A stretch of DNA of 64,000 nt from Fen-1364 sp049515135 (GCA_049515135.1 JBEKUJ010000005.1:124001-188000), one strand, 5' to 3'. Positions 47,532 through 56,301 are shown, numbered from the stretch's first letter. A program made the numbers and translations. Notes: generated from the sequence alone by a model not told the origin.

Positions 47532-48376
47532 AGCTGCTTGTACGCGACGGAACTTCTCAACGTATTGTTGTCCCGCGCATAGTCAAAGGCCGTCCTCCCC
47601 CCACTGTCTTTCGCCTTCGCGTCTGCCCCGGCCTCCAAGAGCGTGGTGACTACCTCTGGACTTTGGGTGAACTCGGCGGCGTACATGAGCGGCGTCCGGC
47701 CGTCAACATCCCGAGCCTTTGGGTCCGCGCCTGCTTTGAGGAGCATGGTGATCAGCTCGGGGTTCTGGTTCCCCCAAGCGGCGTACATGAGCGGAGTCCG
47801 ACCGTCAGAATCCTTGACCGTCGGATCAGCGCCGGCCTGCAATAGCGCTGCAGTCACTTCAGGGATCTCGTTGTATTCCGCGGCGAACATCAGCGGGGTC
47901 GCATCATTCTTGTCCTGAGCCTTTGGGTTTGCACCGGCTCTCAAGAGCATGGTGATCACCTCTGGATCTTCGTTGAACCCGGCTGCGTACATCAACGCGG
48001 TCCAGCCGTCCGCGTCCTTCGCCTTTGGGTCAGCGCCGGCTTTCAAGAGCGTGGTGATCATGGCCGGATTCCTGGTCCACCTGGCGGCATACATCAGGGC
48101 TGTCATGTCGTCATTGTCCCGTGCCTTGACGTCCGCGCCCGCCCTTAGCAGCCCGATGATCACGTCCGGATTTTTGTTCCACTTGGCCGCGTACATCAGC
48201 GCGGTCCAGCCTTCACTGTCGGGCGCATTCACATCTGCTCCGTCGCTGATGGCATTCTGGATTCTTTGCGGTGTTCCTGTGGATACAAGATCAAAGAAAT
48301 CTGCGTTCTGCGCTTGTACTGAAGCAAGCGCAAAAAGAAACGCAAATGCTGTCAGAGAGAATCGCTTTCTCATCAA
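47504..48376 (-). CDS. Secreted ankyrin-repeat protein
   Basis: A 290-residue exported protein. Signal peptide 1-22 (FSLTAFAFLFALASVQA) precedes six full ankyrin repeats and a partial seventh. The repeats are 34 residues long rather than 33, with the core DGxTPLMYAAxxNxNPEVIT and LLKAGADPKAKD. Internal repeats are strongly alike at the DNA level, a sign of expansion by recombination. Such periplasmic ankyrin proteins serve as binding scaffolds. It lies 30 bases downstream of a frameshifted paralogue and is likely in the same transcript. Confidence 0.88.
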   Translation of the reverse strand: MMRKRFSLTAFAFLFALASVQAQNADFFDLVSTGTPQRIQNAISDGADVNAPDSEGWTALMYAAKWNKNPDVIIGLLRAGADVKARDNDDMTALMYAARWTRNPAMITTLLKAGADPKAKDADGWTALMYAAGFNEDPEVITMLLRAGANPKAQDKNDATPLMFAAEYNEIPEVTAALLQAGADPTVKDSDGRTPLMYAAWGNQNPELITMLLKAGADPKARDVDGRTPLMYAAEFTQSPEVVTTLLEAGADAKAKDSGGRTAFDYARDNNTLRSSVAYKQLQEAMSTER

Positions 48377-48406
48377 GACCCTCTGCGGCCACCGTGCACT
48401 GCTCGC

Positions 48407-49059
48407 CTACTGTGAGGCTCCCTGCAGTTGCCGATAGGCATCGGTTCCATCCAGGCTCGCATTGTACTGGGCGTAGTCAAAGGCTGTTGACCCCGAGTTG
48501 TCCTTGGCTTTCGGGTCTGCGCCCGCCTTCAGGAGCGCAGTGATCACATCGGGGTTCGGGTTGATCATTGCGGCCCACATCAGCACGGTGGAGCCCTTCT
48601 TGTCCCTGGCCTTGATGTCGAGGCCAGCTTTGAGAAGCGTCGTGATCACTTTGGGATTCTGGTTGCATCCTGCGTACAACAGGGCGTTAGCGCCATCATT
48701 GTCCTGTGCCTTGATGTCCGCGCCAGCCGCCATGAGCGTCGTGACCACCTCAGGATTGTGGTTGTAGCGGGCAGCCAACAGCAACGAGGTGGCGCCGTCT
48801 GTGTCATGGGCCTTGATGTCCGCTCCTGCTTCAGGAGAACACCGATGACAGCAGGGTTCTGGTTCAGCATGGCCGCGAACAGGAGCGCAGTTGCGCCATT
48901 CTCGTTTCGAGCCTTTACGTCCGCGCCTTTGTTGATTGCAGCTTGAACGCTCTGCGGGGTTCCGGTTCTTGCAAGCTCAAAGAAGTCCGTTGACTGCGCG
49001 TACACCAAACCCGCTGAAAGCGCTACAAGCACCATCGCAACTGCCATTCGCATATTCAT
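48407..49059 (-). pseudogene. Secreted ankyrin-repeat protein, frameshifted paralogue
   Basis: A second exported ankyrin gene, paralogous to the next one. The ATG at 49059 starts a signal peptide (MAVAMVLVALSAGLVYAQ) and one repeat up to VIGVLLK. The frame is then lost near 48830; the continuation (MLLAARYNHNPEVVTTLMAAG, in part) is in another frame and runs to 48407. Restoring one base between the codons for Lys and Gly gives LLKAGADIKAHDTDG and a continuous protein of about 217 residues with four to five repeats. The remainder is intact and conserved in pattern, so the break is recent or a sequencing error. Confidence 0.82.
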
Positions 49060-49082
49060 TTCTTACCTCTGGAGTCGTCGGC

Positions 49083-49111
49083 ATTCTACATCCGCACATC
49101 CGCGCTGTCAC
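49083..49111 (-). promoter_or_regulatory. Promoter of the ankyrin genes
   Basis: Read leftward: GTGACA (complement of 49106-49111), 17 bases, TAGAAT (complement of 49083-49088). Expected transcript start is near 49076, leaving a short leader with GAGGTAAG before ATG 49059. Confidence 0.5.
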
Positions 49112-49242
49112 GCTTCTATCGCAAGGGCTGGCTTAGCTCTCCGAGCCCCATCCGGTGGGTGAGCCTCTGAGGCTTCACACGGGCCCCGGGGCGCTTGAAG
49201 CTGCGACGCGAAGCTGCGATCATCCCCTGTGGTGGTATCCTG

Positions 49243-49740
49243 ATGCTCGACTACGACCTGGTGACAAGCAAGGCATCCTATCGCCTGCCCAGGCGGGACG
49301 ATTTGCCGGAGCTTCTGAGGCTTGCCGCTGCGTTCGCCGCGGAAAGGCCGCCGGGGGACGCATCCCGGGACAGGATGCTGGCCACAGTTCGGGAGCTTTC
49401 ACGCCATCCCGATCGGGGCTCCATCTTCCTGTTCGAGAGGAAGCAGGACTGTGTGGGGTACTGCATCCTCGTCACCCATTGGAGCAACGCATACGGGGGG
49501 ACCGTGCTCAGGATCGACGAGCTGTACATCGAGCCGGGCCATCGGGGCGAGGGGATCGCGGAGGATTTCCTTGAGCTCCTTGGGCGGGTTGCGCCGCCGG
49601 GGACCTGCGCAATCCAGCTTGACGCCTCTGTCGGCGACAAGGGAATGATCACGCTGTGCGCCCGCGCCGGGTTCGAGGCAAAGAACGGGAGGATCATGAC
49701 CAGGCTGACGCAGCAGGATTCAGCGGCCGGCGGCGCTTGA
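49243..49740 (+). CDS. GNAT-family N-acetyltransferase
   Basis: A 165-residue acetyltransferase. The GNAT core is visible as YRLPRRDDLPELLRLAAAF (helices 1-2), DCVGYCILVTHWSNAYGGTVL (strands 4) and the acetyl-CoA loop IEPGHRGEGIAEDFLELL, which fits Q/RxxGxG/A with RGEGIA. Strand 6-7 continues at IQLDASVGDKGMITLCARAGF. The substrate is unknown. The start at ATG 49243 is tentative because its ribosome binding site is poor; an upstream in-frame codon at 49195 would add 16 residues. It is 36 bases from the oxidoreductase that follows. Confidence 0.8.
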   Translation: MLDYDLVTSKASYRLPRRDDLPELLRLAAAFAAERPPGDASRDRMLATVRELSRHPDRGSIFLFERKQDCVGYCILVTHWSNAYGGTVLRIDELYIEPGHRGEGIAEDFLELLGRVAPPGTCAIQLDASVGDKGMITLCARAGFEAKNGRIMTRLTQQDSAAGGA

Positions 49741-49776
49741 CTGCCGCGTCAGGGAAATGATTTTATACGGAGGAAC

Positions 49777-50772
49777 ATGAACATGAAGCCGGTTGTCTGG
49801 GGCGTGCTTTCCGTGTCCACTCATTATCGCCTGCGCGTGCACACCTACCTTGCCAAATCTCCGCTTGTGGAGATGCGCGCCGTCGCCTCCCGGTCCCGGG
49901 AGAAAGCGGCGGCGTTTGCCAGGGAGTCGGGCATACCGCGCGCATACGGCTCATATGAAGAGCTCCTGGCGGACAAGGAGATCGAGGCTGTCTACATCCC
50001 CCTCCCCAACCACATGCATGCCGAATGGGTGAAGAAGTGCGCGGACGCAGGCAAGCATGTGCTGTGCGAGAAGCCCTTCGCCCTGGACGCACATGAAGCG
50101 GAGGACGCCATACGGCACGCAGAGAAGCGCGGCGTCCGGGTCATGGAGGCCTTCATGTACCGCTTCCATCCCCAGTGGCAGCGCGCCCGAGAGATCGTGA
50201 AGGCGGGCGAGCTGGGCTCCGTGCACTCCGTGCACACTCTCTTCGCATTCATGCTGACAGATCCGTCGAACATCAGGAATGTGCTGTCCATGGGAGGCGG
50301 GGGGCTGCCCGACATCGGCTGCTATGCCGTTTCCACCGCGAGGTTCATCTTCGGCAGGGAGCCGACTCGCGTGGTGAGCCTCGTGCACAGGGACCCGAAG
50401 CTCAAGACGGACATCCTTTCCTCCGGGATCCTTGATTTCGGGGCGGCCAGGTCAGTCTTCACCGTCGGCACGCAGACCTTCTCCTGGCAGAAGGTTGACG
50501 TCATCGGCTCCGACGGCCAGATGAGGATCCATCTGCCGTACAACGCGTATCCGGACATGCCGATGAGGCTCACGGTCACCACCGGCGTGGGGGAGAGGGA
50601 CATCCTTACCACGGCGGCGGATCAGTACCAGCTGATGTTCGAGGGCTTCTCCCGGGCGGTCAGGGGCGAAGAACAGGTTCCCACGCCGCCCCAGGACGCC
50701 ATTAACAACATGAAGGTGTTGGACGCGCTCTTCCGGTCAGAGACATCAGGCCAATGGGAGAAGGTCGGGTAG
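49777..50772 (+). CDS. Gfo/Idh/MocA-family oxidoreductase
   Basis: A 331-residue NAD(P)-dependent dehydrogenase. N-terminal Rossmann domain with WGVLSVSTHYRLRVHTYL, AVASRSREKAAAFARESG and VYIPLPNHMHAEWVKKC. The catalytic EKP motif is in HVLCEKPFALDA. The C-terminal alpha/beta domain includes RVMEAFMYRFHPQWQR and GGGGLPDIGCYAVSTARFIFG. The unusual residue is Ser-Thr-His-Tyr in place of the normal GxG(x)xA glycine loop (GVLSVST rather than GxGxxA), seen in several relatives. The substrate is likely a sugar or cyclitol. Strong ribosome binding site GGAGG. Confidence 0.9.
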   Translation: MNMKPVVWGVLSVSTHYRLRVHTYLAKSPLVEMRAVASRSREKAAAFARESGIPRAYGSYEELLADKEIEAVYIPLPNHMHAEWVKKCADAGKHVLCEKPFALDAHEAEDAIRHAEKRGVRVMEAFMYRFHPQWQRAREIVKAGELGSVHSVHTLFAFMLTDPSNIRNVLSMGGGGLPDIGCYAVSTARFIFGREPTRVVSLVHRDPKLKTDILSSGILDFGAARSVFTVGTQTFSWQKVDVIGSDGQMRIHLPYNAYPDMPMRLTVTTGVGERDILTTAADQYQLMFEGFSRAVRGEEQVPTPPQDAINNMKVLDALFRSETSGQWEKVG

Positions 50773-50780
50773 GTGGCGCT

Positions 50781-50820
50781 GGAGCTCTCAGCTCCTGATG
50801 CCGCGGTCCTTCGCCGCGGC
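50781..50820 (+). repeat. Two hairpins after the Gfo/Idh gene
   Basis: GGAGCT (50781-50786) and AGCTCC (50790-50795) form one stem; GCCGCGG (50800-50806) and CCGCGGC (50814-50820) form another. No T-run follows, so they are not a standard intrinsic terminator but could act as a Rho-linked or weak terminator. The next 110 bases (50821-50930) are AT-rich and hold no supported gene. Confidence 0.4.
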
Positions 50821-50937
50821 TATAAAAATCAGAAAGCGGATACCACAAAAGCAGACGAACTGCGTAAACTCATAGAGAGCCCGAAAAGTTGTTCTTCAAT
50901 TACTTGCAATATAATCAATTGAAATATAGGATTACGT

Positions 50938-50965
50938 TTGACCTTGGCACCTTTTTTGCTACAAT
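50938..50965 (+). promoter_or_regulatory. Strong extended -10 promoter of mvaS, with overlapping sigma-54-like match
   Basis: TTGACC (50938-50943), 16 bases, TACAAT (50960-50965) with TGC before it; an AT-rich UP-like tract lies upstream. The same bases contain TGGCACC and TTGCT with GG (50946-50947) and GC (50958-50959) 10 apart, as in a sigma-54 site. Transcript start is near 50972 (sigma-70), giving a leader of about 120 bases that holds no obvious structure. Confidence 0.68.
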
Positions 50966-51091
50966 CAAATGGGCCATGAAACCAGGTAGTTTCGGTCAAG
51001 GTCCAAAGCATGTATATTTGCCTGCGGGACATTCAGGTCGCAGGAAGGATACAATTTGAGGAGCCAGCACGCGCGCGTCGGAGGGTTGCAA

Positions 51092-52453
51092 GTGAAAACC
51101 AGGCAGGACAGAACCGTTGGCATCAGCGACATGGGGATCTACGTTCCTCCCCCTGAAATGGATGTCGAAGCTCTCGTTGCGCAGCGAGTTCGGGAAAACC
51201 CCATGCTGGACAGGCACCTCCAACGGGCCGGCCGGGTGACAGGCCAGACAGCCTTTCGGTTCCCCGAGCTGTGGGAGGACAGCGCCACGCTTGCCGCGCG
51301 CTCCGCATACGACCTGCTCGCCAGGAACCCTCAACTGGACATGGCATCCCTTCGCCACCTGATTGTCGGCACGGAAACCGGGGTGGACCATTCGAAGCCG
51401 GTTTCAGCGTACGTTCAGGGCATGCTCCAGAAAGCCGGCATCAAGCTTCCCACCTCCCTCTCCAGCTTCCAGACCCAGCACGCCTGCGCCGGAGGCACCT
51501 TCGGCCTTCTCAGCGTGGCGGGTCTTCTGGCAGTGGGCGGCAGGGCAAGGGATTCCGGCCTTGTGCTCAGCACCGATATTGCCCGGTACGAGACCAAGTC
51601 CACCGCTGAGATCACCCAGGGCGCCGGAGCGGTTGCGCTCTTGGTGGAGGCGGCCCCCAGGCTGGTGGAGCTGGACATGGCCGTCCTTGGCTTCTGCTCC
51701 CGGGACGTGGACGACTTTTTCCGTCCGCTGGGATCGATAACCGCACGGGTGAACGGAAGCTATTCCATGAAGTGCTACTGGGAAAGCCTCCAGGATGCGT
51801 TCCTGGACTATTGCCTCAGGGCCGGCCAGAAGCCCGACCAGGCTCTCCTCTCCACTGACTACTTCATCCTGCACACTCCCTTCCGCCGAATGCCGGAAAC
51901 CGCCCTTCAGAAGCTCTTTGAGCGCGTCCTGGGCTTCGATGCCGCACGGACGAAATCCTTCCTGGAAGAAAAAAGCTTCTCCGCGGGTGTCGACCCGCTG
52001 GGCCGGATCGGCAACATATACAACGGCTCCCTTTTCGCCGTGCTTGCATTTCTTCTTCATGAGCGCTACCAGGCCCTTGGAGAGGGCATCGTGGGCAAGC
52101 GCCTTCTGTTCGCCTCCTACGGAAGCGGGAGTACGATGATCGTCTTCGCCGGCCGGGTTGCCCCGGAAGCGCCGAAGGTCATTTCCCAATGGGGCCTGGA
52201 CCGAGTGCTGGATTCGGCCCGGCGGGCCGGTTTCGAGGAGTACGAGGCCTGGATTGCCAGCCCTATGCAGCCGGAGCTGTATGCCGAGCTCCTTTCCCAC
52301 GCAAAGCTGCCGTCCGGGGCGTTCGTGCTGAACGGAATACGGAAGGATGGATACCGTGAGTACTCGTTCACAGGGGAAAAGGAGCAGGGAGACCGGCTCG
52401 AGGAAAGCGGGACACCTGGAGATCTGCACAGACCCGTCCCGATTCTCCATTGA
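51092..52453 (+). CDS. mvaS: Hydroxymethylglutaryl-CoA synthase
   Basis: A 453-residue enzyme condensing acetoacetyl-CoA with acetyl-CoA. The nucleophile Cys is in QHACAGGTFGLLSVAGLLA, with other family blocks VGISDMGIYVPPPEMD, LIVGTETGVDHSKP, RFNG-like NGSYSMKCYWESLQDAF, and the His region TDYFILHTPFRRM. GNIYNGS and FASYGSGS near the end bind CoA. The start at GTG 51092 has GGAGGG 6 bases upstream; a TTG at 51056 would add 12 residues. The last 27 codons (after YREYSF) have no homology and overlap the isomerase start by 107 bases. It opens a rightward pair with fni. Confidence 0.93.
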   Translation: MKTRQDRTVGISDMGIYVPPPEMDVEALVAQRVRENPMLDRHLQRAGRVTGQTAFRFPELWEDSATLAARSAYDLLARNPQLDMASLRHLIVGTETGVDHSKPVSAYVQGMLQKAGIKLPTSLSSFQTQHACAGGTFGLLSVAGLLAVGGRARDSGLVLSTDIARYETKSTAEITQGAGAVALLVEAAPRLVELDMAVLGFCSRDVDDFFRPLGSITARVNGSYSMKCYWESLQDAFLDYCLRAGQKPDQALLSTDYFILHTPFRRMPETALQKLFERVLGFDAARTKSFLEEKSFSAGVDPLGRIGNIYNGSLFAVLAFLLHERYQALGEGIVGKRLLFASYGSGSTMIVFAGRVAPEAPKVISQWGLDRVLDSARRAGFEEYEAWIASPMQPELYAELLSHAKLPSGAFVLNGIRKDGYREYSFTGEKEQGDRLEESGTPGDLHRPVPILH

Positions 52454-53456
52454 GGGCGCTGGCGGCGGATTCGAAGGGATACGGTTCGTCCACATCGCAC
52501 TGCCGGAGCTGAGTGAGACCGAGCTCGATACCGGAACGGACTTCCTGGGGCATCATCTCAAGCTGCCATTTTTCATCTCCTGCATGACCGGTGGGTCTGA
52601 GGGGGGCTTTCGGGCCAACAAGGAGCTGGCCCGGGCCGCTGAGGCTCTCGGGATCCCGGTGGGCCTGGGGTCCATGAGGGTGCTTCTGGAGGACCGCGAG
52701 CTGTTCAAGCATTTCAACATGAAGCCACTGGCCCCCAGCGTGCCCCTTCTGGCCAACATCGGGGCTGTCCAGATCAGGGACATGGAAAGACCGGCGATCT
52801 ACGAGCTCCTCAATCGTCTCGAAGCCCAGGCCCTGGTCATCCATATAAACCCGGGACAGGAGCTTTTCCAGCCGGAGGGTGACAGGGACTTCCGTGGATT
52901 GAAGGAGGCCATCGCCCGGGTGTGCGATGAATGTCCCCTGCCGGTGATTGTCAAGGAGACGGGCTTCGGCATTGCGCCGCACCTGACCAGGGAGCTTCTG
53001 GCCTCGGGCGCTGCCTATGTGGATCTTGCAGGCGCCGGGGGCACCAACTGGATCCTCGTGGAGTCCTACCGCTTCCCGGAGCAGGAGAACTCAGCCGCCT
53101 CACAGTTCGCTCAGTGGGGGATCCCCACGGCGGTGCTGCTGGCTTCTTTTGGCGGGAGGCAGATCCGCCTCCTGGCCTCGGGGGGCGTCCGCGGAGGAAT
53201 GGATGCGGCGAAGGCTCTTGCCATGGGCGCCCACCTTGTGGGTTTCGCCCTTCCCGTGATCAGGGAAGTTGCCGCAGGCGGTGCCGAGGCCGTGATAGGG
53301 TTTTTCCGGAAACTGGAGATGACCCTGCGTTCGACCATGCTCCTGACCGGGTCCCGAGATATCCCATCCCTGCGTCGCGCTGCAACGTGGAGGGAGCCCG
53401 GATTCAGCGCGCAACTCCACGCTTTTCTCAGGGCAGAGGCGTTCGCCCGGGGTTGA
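52347..53456 (+). CDS. fni: Isopentenyl-diphosphate isomerase, type 2 (FMN)
   Basis: A 369-residue FMN- and NADPH-dependent enzyme interconverting IPP and DMAPP. Family blocks: SRKAGHLEIC (RKxxH), FFISCMTGGSEG, VGLGSMRVLLED, LLANIGAVQIRD, ALVIHINPGQELFQPEGDRDF (split in the sequence), VIVKETGFGI, VDLAGAGGTNW and the FMN phosphate site LASGGVRGGMDAAKALAMGA. The ATG at 52347 or a GTG at 52356 are possible starts. Both lie deep within mvaS, giving a long overlap. It is convergent with mvk, stops being 3 bases apart. Confidence 0.93.
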   Translation: MDTVSTRSQGKRSRETGSRKAGHLEICTDPSRFSIEGAGGGFEGIRFVHIALPELSETELDTGTDFLGHHLKLPFFISCMTGGSEGGFRANKELARAAEALGIPVGLGSMRVLLEDRELFKHFNMKPLAPSVPLLANIGAVQIRDMERPAIYELLNRLEAQALVIHINPGQELFQPEGDRDFRGLKEAIARVCDECPLPVIVKETGFGIAPHLTRELLASGAAYVDLAGAGGTNWILVESYRFPEQENSAASQFAQWGIPTAVLLASFGGRQIRLLASGGVRGGMDAAKALAMGAHLVGFALPVIREVAAGGAEAVIGFFRKLEMTLRSTMLLTGSRDIPSLRRAATWREPGFSAQLHAFLRAEAFARG

Positions 53457-53459
53457 CCG

Positions 53460-54410
53460 TCAGCTTTCGATGCACAGGGGGCGCGGAAGCGCAACAAGCT
53501 TGATGCGGCTCCGGCTGGCTGCTTTTCGGAGCCGGACGGTTGTTTCTCCCGCGGCTGCCGCATCTGCGCAGATCAAGAAAAACGCTCCACCTCCTCCGGC
53601 TCCGCTCAGCTTCCCTCCCAAGGCGCCGGATTGCCTGCCTTCATCCAGGAGCCGCTCAAGCAGGGGATGGCCTAACCCGAGATGCGTGAGAACTTCCATG
53701 GCGCGGTCGGCAAGCCTGCCCACCAGGGCCGCCGAGCCCCCGGACGTGAGCTCCTGCCTGGCATCAGCGGCAATCTTCCCCAGGATTGAAAGTGCTTCCC
53801 GGACATCCTGATCGCCGCCTCTCATGCGGTCCCCGATGTTGCGGACCAGGGCCGCGCAGTCCCCGGACCGGGGCAGCGCGGCCACTACCAGCCACAGCGG
53901 CGCGCACCTCAGGCGCTCCCACCGGGGCAACGCGGGCGGCTGCGGTGAAAAAGCGGTTATTCCTTTGAGCAGGGACAGTCCGGTGTCAATGCCTGACGGA
54001 GTTCCGTGGAAAATGGTTTCAAGGTCATGCGCAAGACGCCAGGTACGGGCAAGGCTGCCATCGGGCTCCCCACCATCGCTGAGGTTGAGAAATGCCGCAG
54101 CCATTGCCGAGCACAGGGCGGCGGAGCTTCCCATTCCTATCCCGCGCGGCACGGAGGATTCTATGTGAATGGCTGCTTTCCCGGATGGGGCGAGGTGCGG
54201 CAGAAGGGCCTCCAGCTTGTCGATGAGGCGCTGGACGGTCTGGCGGTCTTCAGGAGGGACCTCCTCCAGGTCCCATTTCCCGGCAGGGGCTCCGTGAATG
54301 GTCACCGTGGTGCGTTCCGTCAGCTGCACCCCGATGGCAGGGTGGCCGAAGACTGCCGCGTGCTCGCCAAAAAGGATCAGCTTGCCGAAAGCGCTGCCTA
54401 CGGCTGCCAT
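53460..54410 (-). CDS. mvk: Mevalonate kinase
   Basis: A 316-residue GHMP kinase phosphorylating mevalonate. Signature blocks: the N-terminal GKLILFGEHAAVFGHPAIG, the P-loop PRGIGMGSSAALCSAMAA, GTPSGIDTGLSLLKG (catalytic Asp) and the C-terminal KLSGAGGGGAFFLI. Length fits the family. The start overlaps the end of the phosphomevalonate kinase gene by 13 bases. It is the last gene of the leftward mevalonate operon and ends head-on with fni. Confidence 0.93.
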   Translation of the reverse strand: MAAVGSAFGKLILFGEHAAVFGHPAIGVQLTERTTVTIHGAPAGKWDLEEVPPEDRQTVQRLIDKLEALLPHLAPSGKAAIHIESSVPRGIGMGSSAALCSAMAAAFLNLSDGGEPDGSLARTWRLAHDLETIFHGTPSGIDTGLSLLKGITAFSPQPPALPRWERLRCAPLWLVVAALPRSGDCAALVRNIGDRMRGGDQDVREALSILGKIAADARQELTSGGSAALVGRLADRAMEVLTHLGLGHPLLERLLDEGRQSGALGGKLSGAGGGGAFFLICADAAAAGETTVRLRKAASRSRIKLVALPRPLCIES

Positions 54411-55336
54411 GTTATTCCGCCTTCGGCAATCCGGACCCGTGTCAGTTCCGATTCCTCCGGAGGTTCCGGGGCCCCTGGCAGTCGAAGATATCCGCCAAGC
54501 TCATTGCCGGCTCCCAGGGATTTGCACAGGCCGGGATCCAGGCCGGCAGGCGCCGGGATTCTCGCTTCGACTCCGATTTCATCTCCCAATGAGATGCCGA
54601 GGTCCCTGGCTTTCCCGAATGCGGACGCGGCCTCTTCAGCGCTGACTGCCTGCAGGAAAGCCATCACGTTGCTGTTGGATTCCTCGACAAGCAGCCGGGC
54701 CCTGTCCTTCTCCCGATCCTTCCATTGAAAAAACGATCGGATGGCGGCCGGCGTGGAGACCGGCGCCGGGCCCCGAAACAGATACAGCCCTGGACAGACC
54801 GACGGCTCCCGCGGTTCCCACGACGGGACAGCTCCTCCGTGGAAAAGCCCCCAGCCTCCGTGAAACGAGCAGTAAACGTCATATCCGCTGCCCACGCCTC
54901 CCTGGGCGGACCTGTGCGCTGCCAGGGCCAGCCGGGGAACAGTCGAGTCCAGCCGGCCGTCGCCGCGCAGCGCCGCCACCAGGGCAACTGCTACTGCAGC
55001 ACTGGAGCCGAAGCCCGCTTTCCTCCCGTTTTTCAGGAACAGCTCGGATGAGTCGATGCGGACCTGAAGGCCGGGAAGCTCCGAGCGTCTGCCCGTGTCA
55101 CTCCTCCATGCAAGGACTGTCGTGAAAGCCGCGCTGACAACCGGGCTTTCCGACGTGCGCTGCGGCGTCCAGAAAAAAGAGCCGCCGGGCCAGACCCCTT
55201 CCACGCTGAGGCTCCGGGCAGGCTCCGCCTGGAGGCGTACGCGCTTTTCCACCGCCGCCGCGGCGCCGAGACCTCCCTCCTCCAGCACGGCGTATTCCCC
55301 CAACAGCAGCATGTTGCCGGGCACGCTCACCCTCAC
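54398..55336 (-). CDS. Phosphomevalonate kinase
   Basis: A 312-residue GHMP kinase; it most likely phosphorylates mevalonate-5-phosphate. N-terminal SVPGNMLLLGEYAVLEEGG, ATP loop NGRKAGFGSSAAVAVALVAA, and SAQGGVGSGYDVYCSFHGG (substrate region) followed by GAGNELGGYLRL. The AYAVLE-type opening resembles yeast/bacterial PMK of GHMP type, rather than the unrelated animal enzyme. It is shorter than typical bacterial PMK (about 350). It overlaps mvaD by 4 bases and mvk by 13, in the middle of the leftward operon. Confidence 0.88.
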   Translation of the reverse strand: MRVSVPGNMLLLGEYAVLEEGGLGAAAAVEKRVRLQAEPARSLSVEGVWPGGSFFWTPQRTSESPVVSAAFTTVLAWRSDTGRRSELPGLQVRIDSSELFLKNGRKAGFGSSAAVAVALVAALRGDGRLDSTVPRLALAAHRSAQGGVGSGYDVYCSFHGGWGLFHGGAVPSWEPREPSVCPGLYLFRGPAPVSTPAAIRSFFQWKDREKDRARLLVEESNSNVMAFLQAVSAEEAASAFGKARDLGISLGDEIGVEARIPAPAGLDPGLCKSLGAGNELGGYLRLPGAPEPPEESELTRVRIAEGGITWQP

Positions 55337-56301
55337 GGCGCCGGTTCCTCGGCGGAGGTCAGCGAGATGCCGTCACCCGGGAAGCTCAGGATGGTCCGGG
55401 CTTCCGGCGCGGCCTCCTGCACGCCGCGGACAACCTTTTGCGCGTCCGCGGCGCTGCAGAGGATCTTCACCTGGGGGCCGGCGTCGATGGTCTCCCAGGC
55501 GCCGGTGCCCCGGTCCCTCAGCTGTCGACAGGCGTGGATCACCGCGAGCGTTGCCGGCAGCCAGTAGAGGATGGGAGGCCGGGAGGCGAGCATTACAGCG
55601 TGCATCATGCTGTAGCTCGAGCGGACAATCTGGCCGAGCTTTTCAAGGTCGCGATCCTGGAGCGCCTGAAGCGCTTCGGGGAGCAGCGCCCGGGACTGTG
55701 AAACCCACTGGGGATAGAAAGGCGATTTTTCCGCGGTTTCCTGCATGGCTTTGCGCGACGACACTGGCTTCGGGCCGGGCCGCAGGACTGCAACGACGAT
55801 CCGGAGGTCCGGCCAGTGTGCCACATCGAAGGCCTGTGAGGCCGCGCGCGCCCCTTCAGGGAGCAGGACAAAGCCTCCGAATACCGACCGGGCCGCGGAA
55901 ACCGAGCCCATCCGGGCAAGCTCTGAAAGCTCTTCCATTGGGATGTCCCTTCCGGCTGCGCGAACGCATGCCCCCGCGAGCGCGGCGAACCCGGAGGAAG
56001 AGCTGGCAAGCCCGGCCGCCGTGGGGAAAGAGTTGACGCTTCGGACCTGGAACCTGCTTGAAACGCGCAGCCGCGATCTCAGACAATCGAAAAAACGCGC
56101 ATACCGGCCGGGATCCTGCAACCATCCGCCGACGGTGATCGAGTCCTCCTCGGCGATACGCGCGGATGTGTCCGTGTACAGTCCGCCCAGAGTGACCGCC
56201 AGGCTTGGGGTTGCCGGGAGATTGTCGCCGGTCTCGAGCTTCCCCCAGTACTTCACCAGGGCGAGGCTCGGCGAGGCCCGGCAGTTTGCCCACGGGTTCA
56301 T
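55333..56301 (-). CDS. mvaD: Diphosphomevalonate decarboxylase
   Basis: A 322-residue GHMP-type enzyme converting diphosphomevalonate to IPP with ATP. Signature blocks: the opening SPSLALVKYWGKLETGDNLP, NSFPTAAGLASSSSGFAALA (P-loop), MGSVSAARSVFGGFV (catalytic Asp/Ser region, SGSAxRS-like), and ETIDAGPQVKILC near the end. The ATG at 56301 gives the usual N-terminus; the open frame continues upstream into the reductase gene without homology. It is 16 bases downstream of mvaA and overlaps the next gene as ATGA. Confidence 0.93.
   Translation of the reverse strand: MNPWANCRASPSLALVKYWGKLETGDNLPATPSLAVTLGGLYTDTSARIAEEDSITVGGWLQDPGRYARFFDCLRSRLRVSSRFQVRSVNSFPTAAGLASSSSGFAALAGACVRAAGRDIPMEELSELARMGSVSAARSVFGGFVLLPEGARAASQAFDVAHWPDLRIVVAVLRPGPKPVSSRKAMQETAEKSPFYPQWVSQSRALLPEALQALQDRDLEKLGQIVRSSYSMMHAVMLASRPPILYWLPATLAVIHACRQLRDRGTGAWETIDAGPQVKILCSAADAQKVVRGVQEAAPEARTILSFPGDGISLTSAEEPAP

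Noticed and set aside
50781..50820. Intrinsic terminator after the Gfo/Idh gene
   Set aside because: Two good hairpins exist but no T-run follows, so it was listed only as a repeat.
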